Below are positions 34,041-44,520 of a stretch of 64,000 nucleotides of DNA, piece after piece. How positions within the stretch are numbered: the first letter of the stretch is position 1; the number at the start of each line of letters is the position of its first letter. The position numbers and the translations under genes were made by a program. The DNA comes from Xiphophorus maculatus. Lineage: Eukaryota > Chordata > Actinopteri > Cyprinodontiformes > Poeciliidae. The stretch is taken from assembly GCF_002775205.1 (NCBI RefSeq), contig NC_036445.1:24532953-24596952 (forward strand). Direction: 5' to 3'. The notes below the pieces were generated by a model that did not search any database, was not told the origin of the DNA, and saw only the letters and a list, made by a program, of their open reading frames with translations.

Positions 34041-37000
34041 ATGTCAAAGATCCTCACTTTGGTGTTTATGACCTGTGAGTAAAACAGACTGTCTTGATTT
34101 CTGCTGAGTGGTTTTAAACTGTCTTTGAAAAATAGACGTTTTTCTTAAAATGTATTTTTAAAACATGAATAGTAACTCGTCACACACAGCACCCTTCGCT
34201 CTTTGCACCCCAGGTTGAACATGCATACTAAAAAACACAGAAACCTTTATTGCTGTTTTCTGTTTGTGACTGCAGGGTAGGCCCCTCGCTGTTTTTAATA
34301 AGTATGAACATCAAGACACATTCAATTTACTTAAATGTTGTGTTCTGTTGTCTTTCCCATTTTGAAGAGGAGCTAAGACAATTCTAATTGCCATATTTAT
34401 AGCCGGGGAAACGGGATATTATAGACTCACATATATAAAAGTTTCTTTAGGCTCTGACAAACTCAAAAGAAAGATTTAGTTTGATTTACTTTACAGGATT
34501 TATAGGAAGGTTTTTGTTAAAAACATTAGAAATATTTAGTCATGTGAATCTTTCTTCTCACTGAAGAAGTCAAATTAATGGTTGGATTTTTCTGATTTTT
34601 TTTTTAGTGTGACATTATGAAGCAATAAAATGTGACTTTATTAGGGGTCCACCAATAAATCTGCCGCAATTTCCGTATTTTTTTGGGAGATGGCTGATCG
34701 GCTGATACGTACATATGAAGCCAGTCTTATCAACCAACCTTATTTACCCCGGCAAAGGTCTAAAAATCAACCGCTGTCCTATTTTGCTCCCCTGTTAGGG
34801 AGGTTTGACTGACAGACCGATCCACCAGGTCATGTCTGGACGTTTTCAGTTAACATTACTCACCCCACTTTTGCCAACTCCATGACTTCCTTGCTATATT
34901 TAGCAAAATTTCAGTCGAAACAGAAAATTTATCGGCCAAAATCTGATTTGCCAGATCAGACTTTTAAAAGATCAGTTCTTGCCGATTGCCCAGAAAGCTG
35001 CAGTCGGTACAAACACCTAGACTTTATTTAACCTTTTTTCACACATCTCTACCTGTGGTGCCGGTACTGTACTAAAAATATCACATTGACAGTAATGAGG
35101 GCACATCTGTGCACTCTGCTCTGAATTGTAATGTTTTAATTAAATATATATTGTTTATAGAGGACCTAAAATGTACTAGTAGTGAATATGCAGATTGCTT
35201 TTATTTTGTTATTGAAGTATCTTTGTAAGAACCTGCCTAAATTGAACCATATTTACACTAACATTAAATGTCAGCTGAAGTACTGATCCTGCAGAGGTTT
35301 GCATTTTCTGTGCAGCTCTTGTCTTGTTGGTGAAATCGCGTGAGACGTTTCAGGCTGTGGTTCACTGCACTGATGTGTATCTCTCTTTTTTTGTTTTTCA
35401 GTTTTGTCCCTGGTGTCTGTCAATGCAGAGGCCACGAACGACAGTAATGTTTTTAAAACATTCTTATGCCTTCAGATTAGGTTCTATATCAGTTCAGGAC
35501 AACAAATGTGTTAATGCTGTGACCTATGAAAGGTTCAGAACGAGACCACCATGCTTGCTCATCACACTGTTTACATTGTGTCACTTATTAATGTCACTGT
35601 GCATCCTCTCTCTGACCTTTCTTCTTTTCTGCTCCAACAGACGGCGAAGACGCGTTTACATTTGGTAATTCATCGTTCTTCTACGACTACTGCAATAACA
35701 GAAGTTTAATTAGTAACATCAGCTCTTGAACCAAGATGTCTGGGGAAATTAGTTTATCCAGTCGGGACATTTTGCTAATATTTGTTTTAGCTTACTGTTT
35801 AATGATGAGCGCCATTTGTTTGTGCAGACTACCACAGGCTGCGGGTTGGAGGCCTCATCTTGGCTGCTGTCCTCTGTCTCATTGGCATCACTATTCTGCT
35901 CAGTAAGATGCATACTATACACACACACACACAGAGAAACGTCTTGGTAAACATGTGATATTACTCAGAGATACAGCCATCGTAAACAAAGAGCTTCTTT
36001 TGTCTTGAAGGTGGCCACTGCAGGTGCAAGTTCAACCAGAACAAGAGGTGAAGCTTTTAAAAGCACAGATATAGATCTGTGTGAAATTAGAGTGGAAACG
36101 CTAAAGCTCTGCTCTCTTTTCAGAAGGAGGACAGGAAGCAACGCTCAGCAGATGCTCAACGACCAAGGTACTCTAATTTACACCCATCTTCAGTTAGTTG
36201 CCCATCAGCCAACAGATTAATATCAAGATGTCCAAAAATAAAACCATAAGTATTCCTCGGAACTGTAATCTCGCTTATTCGCCTGTTTTACATCAGTATA
36301 CCTTTAGTTGTCTTCTAAATTAGGTGAACAACACAAGATTTTTGTACTTAATATATTATCCTCCATATTTATTTACTCTATATTTATTGAGCTGTTTGGA
36401 ATCTAATATATTTTCACACAATGACATATAAAGAAGTTATTATCTTTACTGTAATACAGTATTGCAGAAATTTTATCAGGGCATTAAATTCTTATTTCCA
36501 GTGCAGTATATAGTAAAACTATGTCAGCTGCATTTATTTTCTACAAAAGGCAGGAGAGTCATTAACTATAGCACTACTGATTTTATATTTTAAAATATTT
36601 AACATAGGAGGGGTTTTTTTTATGAAAAAATTGGATTTTTCTACAATCTGCCCAGTAAAATATTATTTATTTAAAAAAAAAAAACATTCCGTCTGTATTA
36701 CGAATGCCAGCGATTGTCCATGAGCTGACAAAAGCTAAAAAATATTGCAAAGAAAACATCTCTTATTTAAAATTGTCAGTCAGATAAAACAAGTATTTTC
36801 ATGGAATATAGTGTATCAGATTTGCCAAGTTAGGAGGAATATTGATGGATTATTAGCGAATGCAAAAGGCGTAATAGTGTCTTAGATATTCTGTGTTTCA
36901 TCTCCAACCCAGTTTAATTTTTCCGGTTAAAAGCTGAATTTATTCCGTCCATCTGTTTTGCCACAAACACACACACACACACACAGCCATGCCAACACAA

Positions 37001-38402
37001 ACTGGTCGGCGCTCGCAGAGCTGGCCTGAGATGCCTCGGACCTCGCTGTTCAACAGGTGGCGGGACGCCGGGCGTCCGTGAGGTGGAGGAGGGGCGCAGG
37101 GAGCGGACTGGGGCTGCTGGAGGTCACCACACTTGTGCTGCAGCAGCTATAAAAAGATTCAGCAGTGAACCCCTTGGCGCGCACTCTGCCTGATTGTGCA
37201 TGACTCTGTCATTGTGCATGACTCGATATGTCCACAGGTTTTAGATCTTATTTACAAAGGTCATAAAATATCTTCTGTTTCAGTTAAAGTGGCGATTTAA
37301 TAATTATTTGCACACCTCGCCTGTTGCAACGTTGCAGGGATTTTTACCCATCAGTTTTGACGACAAACATCCCAACAGTTCTTAAAAAACGTTCACAAGT
37401 CTAATAGAGTAAAAAAAAAAAAAAGAACTGGCCGGTCATGATAAATATATTTTCGTCACAGAAATCTACAATAAAGAATGTATTACATGATCCAGACATA
37501 TTCACTATTTGTTTTCTTCTCAAACATACAGGAAGAGTAAATTGTATTGTTTTTTTAAGTGTTATGTGTTGGATTTCCTTATAATTATGATTTGTAATAT
37601 GATTGATATTATCCATGTCTAGTAAGGACTCCCTCAAAATGAGATGAGACATCTTAAGAGGGTTATCCTTGGATTGAATGAGCAAAAGATAAGTGAGAGT
37701 CTGTGAACTTGTAGGCATCATGATTTCAAATTTATAAATTGGTCATCTGAGAAAACGGCCATAAAACGTACCGGTTCTTGTGAAAGTGTTGATCTTCAAT
37801 AGCTGCTAATATAGCGTCACGTCCTACAACATTTTGTTTTCGATTTGCTTTAAAATATCCTAACCTAGAGGAAAACTATCACTGATAACTTTACCAGCTA
37901 TCAAGTAGAAAGCAAAAACGGATCTTCCAGGTATTTATATATTCATATAACCGCACATGTATCGTAAAACAAAATGCAGATAGCCTATTGCTGCCTGTGC
38001 TTTGTGAGTTTAAGATGGCCTGACCAAAAGGTTGCACAGCATATCTTATGAAAACGTGTTTGGTAAAACCATGCAATTATTGCAGCTTTGATGTAAACAA
38101 AGTACAGCTGAGACCCACATGGAAACAACTGGGTAATGTGTAAGCATCTCTTCACAGCGCCTGCAGGGATTCACTGCAACCATATTTTCCACTTGCATTA
38201 GCGGAACCATACCTGCTCTGTCTCTGTCCTCCTCCCTACCAGCTTTGTCTTATTTACACATTTGTTCCTTCTTGCAAATAGTCTTATTTTAGAGTCAGTG
38301 TTGACAAATTTTTAGGTGAAGATTACGATTGGGGAAAAAAGTCGATTGGTCTCTGACTTCTCTTTCCATGTTGTGCTTACAGGTCGTGCCTGCGACTGCT
38401 AG
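34041..38402 (+). CDS. FXYD-type Na,K-ATPase regulator, second copy
   Basis: Seven coding exons: 34041-34074, 35402-35443, 35641-35664, 35828-35902, 36011-36047, 36124-36167, 38383-38402 (91 aa). The signal peptide is MSKILTLVFMTFLSLVSVNA. A short acidic stretch precedes the signature AFTFDYHRLRVGGL (residues 30-43), then the span GLILAAVLCLIGITILLS and the cytoplasmic HCRCKFNQNKRRR, which matches the CKCKFNQ element usual after the FXYD span. The tail ends QGRACDC. The protein modulates Na,K-ATPase at the plasma membrane. The signature is F-T-F-D, so its tyrosine is phenylalanine. The last exon carries only six codons after a 2.2-kb intron that contains a (CA)n tract and a TATA-like promoter; reading past the exon 6 donor would give a different end. 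A coding exon begins after TTTTTCAG at 34016, so a leader exon lies upstream. Confidence 0.85.
34645..35030. mobile_element. Possible decayed hAT-like MITE
   Basis: Begins TTAGGGGTCCACCAATAAAT and contains GGCTGATCGGCTGATACG, then TTATCGGCCAAAATCTGATT and GATTGCCCAGAAAG. This vocabulary matches the abundant fish repeat whose ends start AGGGGTGCACCGAT. It lies in intron 1 of the second FXYD gene. No clear target duplication was found, so ends are approximate. Confidence 0.45.
36969..37240 (+). promoter_or_regulatory. TATA-containing GC-rich segment inside the last FXYD intron
   Basis: A (CA)n tract is followed by a GC-rich stretch (GGACGCCGGGCGTCC is itself a palindrome near 37.06 kb) and then CTATAAAAAG near 37.147 kb. 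About 45 bp later ATTGTGCATGACTC occurs twice, 18 bp apart. It looks like a compact TATA promoter lying 1.2 kb before the last six-codon exon. No downstream frame other than that exon was found; an alternative first exon is possible but unproven. Confidence 0.3.
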
Positions 38403-39722
38403 ACAGAAACCTAAACACACCAACTTCTCAAACGTCCGGCCAACAGAAGCCACAGAGCAGCAGCAGCGGGATTTATAAGACCAAGCACAGGCTTTTGCTG
38501 TTATTTAGAGAAGTCCACAGAGAGCAGTCGGCATGCACCGGATATTAGGTGTGAGGCCTTTTGCCTGACAACTGAACTACTGACCTGCAGCCTGTTACAC
38601 TCAGACATATTGTGCATAAAACTGTCGCTTTCATTTCACTCAGCTGAACTCTTGTGTATTTGAGAACCTGCTGGGCTGGGATTGACTGAGAGACCCCAAA
38701 GGTTTGTGTAATCTTCCAAAAAGAGAGCAAACATTTCACAATGCGGCTTGTGTCGGCTGACTTGGCTGACTGAAATGAAAGTGGCATGGGATTATAATGC
38801 AAACATACCACCAAAAATGATCGTAAAGCTCCACATATACTGCAGGCTGTGTCTGTCGTCACTTCTGTCATGTATTCTGTATGTGTGAGGTGAACACTGA
38901 TGTAGATATTAGTCACCAACCTAACCTGCAGTCTGTGTTTTGTGTCGAATCCGTGAAGTGAGTGATGTTCCTTCCCCAAGTTTCAGTTCATGGAGGAGAG
39001 TAGTGGATTGTACTGTTTAACGAATCCTGTTTCTATAAAATAACAGTTAAAACACATGTAGGAGTGGACCTTTCTTTTGTCTGTGTGCAGTGATGCTGCG
39101 TGTGACGCACCATAAATGAATTAAACTCTAAAGCTTTAATGCAACGTTGGATTCTGCAGAGCACATAATAACCACAAGAGGGAGCTAATCAAGTAAGTTT
39201 ATAATTTCTATAAATCACAACACGTTAAAAATGGTGTACAACTTAAATGAAATAATTGATTCGATATCAAACTTTTCATTTTGACAGAGTGGGCTCAAGT
39301 CATTGTTTTGCTAATCCCAAGAAAAAAAAAGAAACTGGACTTATAAAGTAGAATGCATATGAAGACTAAATAAAATGTTTCTTCATTCTGAAAGTCAGCA
39401 CAAAATTATATCACTGTTTATTTAATAAATTCTGACATATAAAGGTGATTTTGATGTTAGCATAAAAACATTACAGGTTGTAAAGAATTAAGAGCAGCAG
39501 AACTGCAAGACATTACTAAAGTAAAAATATTAATTCAAAGACTAGTTTGAAGGCTTAGAGTTACTTCATAAGAAGGCTACTCGAGTACTGAGTGACTGAT
39601 CATAACATACAGTATTACGCAAATGTAACTGAGTAAATGTAATATCTTATTTATGATTACCAGAACATAATAAACACGCTACTGAAGCGGGTTTATTATG
39701 ATCACACATTACAGTTGATTTT
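38403..39722. other. Region between FXYD and lectin genes
   Basis: The left part is probably the FXYD 3' untranslated region; AATAAA occurs at about 39.37 kb. On the minus strand a frame of about 144 codons is open here, but it has no family resemblance and lies opposite the presumed UTR. The lectin gene's minus-strand AATAAA is near 39.69 kb. Confidence 0.5.
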
Positions 39723-41800
39723 TTATGATGCACAGATAAAATTAAACTCTTCATCGTCAGACTTGCTGAACCAGCGATGGTCTCCTTCTTTCTCCATGCC
39801 TCCACTCATGTCACAGTCTTCTTTATAACCATCCCTACCCCAGCGTTTAAACTCTACAACGTTGTCATCAACCCAGAACCAGAAGTCCAGAGTGCAGGTG
39901 TAGCGAAGTCCGATCCAAACGAAGGGACTGTTGGCTTTCTCAGCCTCCAGCTCAGCGAAGGTCTGCATCTGTTCATCCAAGATGGAGGCCAGATCTCTGT
40001 GGTTATCCCTGCAGTAGTACAGGGCTTCTTCCCAGGTCTTGTTTTGGTCAATCAGTTTAAAGGGAGATTCTAGAAGAGCAAATATACACATAAAAAAAAC
40101 ATTAATTAAAAATGAAGAATCAGCACATTGTGGAATAAAAAGTACACATATGTTGTTCAACCAGTGGAACATTTTTTAGCTTTTCATATCCAGTCTACTC
40201 TAATGTTTAACCACCACATTTCAGTAAATGAAATAAGATGTGAGGATCTTAACTTGTTTTGGAGTTTGATTTGATTTTAGTGTCTGTTTTTGATTCTGTT
40301 TTAGTTTCTCATTTTGATTAGTTGAGTCTTGTTCCTGTTTTTTTTTTCTCTTTAAATGTTTTTCGACCTTCTTTTCTTTTTTCGTTAATTCACCAAAATC
40401 TGCTCAACTCCTCTGCCTGCTGCATCTGGCTCCACCAACACAGCCTGCAGGCTCGACACGAGAGACTTTAATCTGAATGTGACAAACTCACAGGCTGACT
40501 CAAAGGTCTGAACAGGACACTGAAAGTCCCTTAATGCAAAAGATCTGATGCACCTTAGAATGAAAGGAAGACTCGCGCAAAATTTTCCAGGTTAAATCCA
40601 ACCTATACGCAGTCCAATACATACAATAGCATCCTTTCTGATTTGACTAAAGCTGGTAATTTGCTTTAAATCTTCTCACATTGCTCAGTTTGCCAACATT
40701 TAGCTTTCTTTGATATGCTCAATGTTCACACTGATGAATGTCGAGGTGTTCGACGCTCAATCTTCTCTCATATTTCAGCCAACGAGCCTCATTTATGGAG
40801 GGAGACATTAATCATTACCTATCTTTTTGCCTGTGACGTTCACTTCACATAGAACTAAAGGGTTTGCTGGCATGACGGTCACATATCGCCCCAGCACCGG
40901 ATCAAATGAGCAGAGATTGTTTTGATCGATATTGAAGTCGGTGATGTTATAAACCCTGAAACAGAAAGAGGAGAGGTCGAGAATGGTGATGTGAGAATAA
41001 TCCTGGCTTTATCCATGAAGTCATAGGTGTGCGCAATTATATTTAGATTCCTCGCTGTAAGATAATTCAGACTTTATGTTAGTAATGTTGGCAAGTGCAT
41101 AAACATAAAGCTGGCAGCCTAAAAATACAGAATAAATCAATTTAAGGCTCTTACAGCTTGTTGTTGACGTTGTTGTTCTGTGGAAAGTTCCCAATGTAGA
41201 TTTTTGCCCCAGATATACCAGAATGGTCAGCCTTCTTGTTGTATATTGAGATGCAGGAAATTTCGTAAACACCCTGCAGATCAACGCTCCACCAAGAATA
41301 AGGAAGTTCTCGAGTGTTTGAACATGACGACTGATTTCCATCAGTGGCTTTGGCAGAGCTGTAGTCGTCAGAAGAGTAAGTTGAAGACTGGGAGGATTTG
41401 GAGTTTGTTAGATCTACAGTTTGAGTGTTACACTGAGCTGCAGAGGAAAAAGAAACAATTTGATTTTAGAACTTCAAAATGTCTAAAAAGGTATAAGATG
41501 TGTCTACCAGCGACGCATCTGTTGGATACATTTGGTCCTACCTGTCATCTGCTGGGACATGCACAGCCTCCCTGTGAAAACATTTATTTAGACATATCCT
41601 CAAACTGGACTTATCATTCACCCATTTCATTGTTTAAACTATAACCTTCGTGGAAAGTAACAGAAGCTTTTCATATACATGAAAAACCTACGAAAAGACG
41701 GCAAAACTGTTTCATCATGATTTTCATTTTTCCTGGTGCCAGAAGGGATCAAAATGAGCCACTTACCAATCAAACCGATGAGCAGCAGACACTGCAGCAT
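39723..41800 (-). CDS. Secreted chimeric lectin: F-type domain plus C-type lectin domain
   Basis: Five coding exons in reading order: 41767-41800, 41542-41571, 41155-41437, 40819-40955, 39723-40069 (276 aa), all GT-AG and in phase. Residues 1-21 are a signal peptide ([11 protein letters not shown]). Exons 3-4 encode an F-type (fucolectin, FTP) domain: [31 protein letters not shown] and GAKIYIGN, ending PLVLCEVNV. Exon 5 is a C-type lectin domain beginning [20 protein letters not shown] with [16 protein letters not shown] and FNFICAS. F-type domains bind fucose in fish serum; the usual Arg-x-Asp of the binding site reads Lys-Ala-Asp here. The C-type part lacks EPN or QPD and WND, so calcium-dependent sugar binding by it is unlikely. 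It is probably an extracellular pattern-recognition protein. No membrane span is seen. AATAAA lies about 30 bp after the stop codon, so the 3' untranslated region is short. Confidence 0.87.
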
Positions 41801-42694
41801 GTCTGAAAGCGCACTAACAACAAAAAATCAAAGTAGGAATGACGACGATTTGTGCATAGTTGTCCTCCGCCTGAAAAAACAAACAAAAAAAACAATAGAG
41901 AATAAAATAATATCTGTCAGAGCAGGTTATACTTGCTCCCGTAACTTTGGCAGGAGATTTCTAACTGAGGTGTTTGCCACGTGTCTGCATGTCCACAATA
42001 AGCCTCGTTTATTGGTCACTTTCTGAACTGCTTCTGTTCCATCTGCTCGTATGAAAGCAACCTTTTATCACAGTCACAGGGTCACGGTCAGACATGTATG
42101 TGGACATTTGCATTTTGTCTGCGATGGGATGCAAGAAATTTGCTTATTAGACATCAGATTACGTTTATTAGTCAACATCTAGTGAGTTGACTCTTTGTGT
42201 GAACTATCCTAGCTATTAAAATATTTTCTGAGCTGTATGTAAAACAGACTTTCCACAAAGCTACGCTCATCGTGTTTCTCTTGTACTTTTTTCATATGGA
42301 AATATTTGGGCCCTATGATGACCTTGAGCTGACCTTTGAACCAATTAATAAATAGCATAGAGATGGCTATGGAAAATGTGGCAACACTTTGACGGGGTGT
42401 GCATAAGACTGACATGACACACATAAGCAGGACATAATACCTGAAAAGTTGCATTAAAATGCATTAAAAATGTCAACTTTGCATTGTTTGGTAAATAACC
42501 GCACTTTTAATGCAGAGTTTCATTAAAACTTGGATTTTAGGTCTATTAAAATGGTCAACTTTGCATTAAAAGTGTAATTATTTAGAGAATGATACTTAAT
42601 GAAACAGTTGTAAACATTCATAAAGACTCTTTCATGTTTATGACACAACAAGACAATATTTGAATATTGTCTTGAATATAAATATATATATATA

Positions 42695-42704
<10 letters not shown>

Positions 42705-42787
<83 letters not shown>
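42705..42787. repeat. (TA)n microsatellite
   Basis: About 80 bp of TA dinucleotide with one G, ending exactly where the Tc1/mariner terminal repeat begins. Further TA-rich sequence follows the element's right end (ATATATCC at 44343). Confidence 0.95.
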
Positions 42788-44343
42788 CAGTGTATCACAA
42801 AAGTGAGTACACCCCTCACATTTCTGCAGATATTTAAATACATCTTTTCATGGGACAACACTGACAAAATGACACTTTGACACAATGAAAAGCATTTCTG
42901 TGTGCAGCTTATATAACAGTGTAAATTTAGTCTTCCCTCAAAATAACTCTAAATACAGCCATTAATGGCTAAGCAAAAGTGAGTACACCCCTTAGTGAAA
43001 GTTCCTTAAGTGTCAATATTTTGTGTGGCCAGCATTATTTAACAGAAAACTACTTTAACTCTCCTGTTACCAGGACAGTTCACCGGAGCTCACCGGCTGC
43101 CACTGGAAAGCTTTCCCACTCCTCCATGATGACATCACAGAGCTGGCGGACAGTCAAGACTCGGCGCTCCTCCAACCTTCTGCTTGAAGATGCCCTAAAG
43201 ATGTTCTATTGGGTTCAGGGCTGGAGACATGCTTGGTCAGTCCATCACCTTCACCCTCAGCCTCTTCAATAAAGCGGTGGTCGTCTTAGAGGTGTGTTTG
43301 GGGTCATTAGTTTCCAGAGGGAGGGGATCAGTGCATATTGAAGGTCAGGAAACTTAACTCCCCAACACCTGCTGCACTCATGCAGCCCTAGACCATGGCA
43401 TTCCCACCGACATGCTTGACTGTTGGCATCACACACTTATATTTGTACTTCTCACCTGACAGCTGCCACACACGCTTCACACCATCTGGACCAAACAAAT
43501 TAATCTTGGTCTCATCGGATGACAGGACATGGTTCCAATGATTCATGTCCTTTGTTGACATGTCTTCAGCAAACTGTTCGCGGGCTTTCTTGTGTACAGA
43601 CTTCAGAAGACACGTCCTTCCGGGGTGACAGACATGCATGACAGACTAATCTGATGTAGTGTAGTTTGGTCTGAGCACCGACAGGCTGACCCTCCACCTC
43701 TTCAATCTCTGCTGACAACGCTGACAGAACTCCTGCTCCTATCTTTCAAAGGCAGCACTTGGATGTGACACTGAGCACGTGCACTGAGCTTCTTTGGACG
43801 ACCAACGCGACCTCCGTTCTGAGTGGATCCTCCTCTTTTAGAAAGCTGGAGGATATTGGCCACTGTGCTGCAGGTCGGTTCCAGGGTGTTATCAATCCTC
43901 TTGTAGCCTTGGCCGTCTTCACGTAGCGCAACAATTCGTCTTTTGAGATCCTCAGAGAGTTCTTCGCCCTGAGGTGCCATGTTGGAACTTTCAGTGAGAA
44001 AGTGAGAGCTGTACTACAAAATATAACACACCTGCTCCTTATGCACACATAAGACCTAGTAAAACTTACTAGTCACTTGACATTTTGGAGGGAAAATGAC
44101 AAGCAGTGCTCAATTTGGACATTTAGGGTGTAGTCTCTTAGGGGTGTACTCACTTTTGCTTAGCCATTAATGGCTGTATATAGAGTTCTTTTGAGGGAAG
44201 AATAAATTTACACTGTTATATAAGCTGCACACAGAAATGCTTTCATTGTGTCAAAGTGTCATTTTGTCAGTGTTGTCCCATGAAAAGGTGTACTTAAATA
44301 TCCGCAGAAATGTGAGGGGTGTACTCACTTCAGTGATACACTA
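42788..44343 (-). mobile_element. Near full-length Tc1/mariner transposon, transposase damaged
   Basis: Terminal inverted repeats of about 200 bp begin GTGTATCAC and contain GTGAGTACACCCCTCACATT at the left end and its near-complement at the right. Internal copies of AAAAGTGAGTACACCCCT form a second pair. Transposase is read on the minus strand. The N-terminal helix-turn-helix starts MAPQGEELSEDLKRRIVALR at 43980 with SKRGGSTQNGGRVGRPKKLS. The catalytic part contains WNHVLSSDETKINLFGPDG (the DDE-type SDE region) and HVGGNAMV. The frame changes several times between these pieces and TAG stops occur, so it is inactive. Length of about 1.55 kb is normal for the family. Target is TA. Confidence 0.92.
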
Positions 44344-44520
44344 TATATCCTGCTGTGTATTCAATGTGAAAGACATGACGGGAACCATGTCGTGTCTATT
44401 ACATCTCTGCCGTCATAAACCTGAAGATAAGGACAATTTCTGATCCGACTCTCACAGACCAGCACCACAGCTGCAGAGAAGCAGGAGGGAAGAAGTTGTC
44501 TCACTCCTTACAGCTGCATC

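Larger units (their letters stand above)
41801..44520. other. Region between lectin and CD225 genes
   Basis: The lectin and the first CD225 gene point away from each other, so both promoters should lie here. Most of the right half is a Tc1/mariner insertion (42788-44343) with a (TA)n tract at its left edge. A near-perfect palindrome AGACAATATT-TG-AATATTGTCT occupies 42651-42672. No TATA box was recognised with confidence. Confidence 0.55.

Noticed and set aside
38545-38979. 144-codon minus-strand frame
   Set aside because: Lies opposite the presumed FXYD 3' untranslated region and resembles no family.
41180-41644. 154-codon plus-strand frame
   Set aside because: It is the antisense of the lectin's F-type domain exon, whose minus-strand frame has clear domain motifs and in-phase introns.
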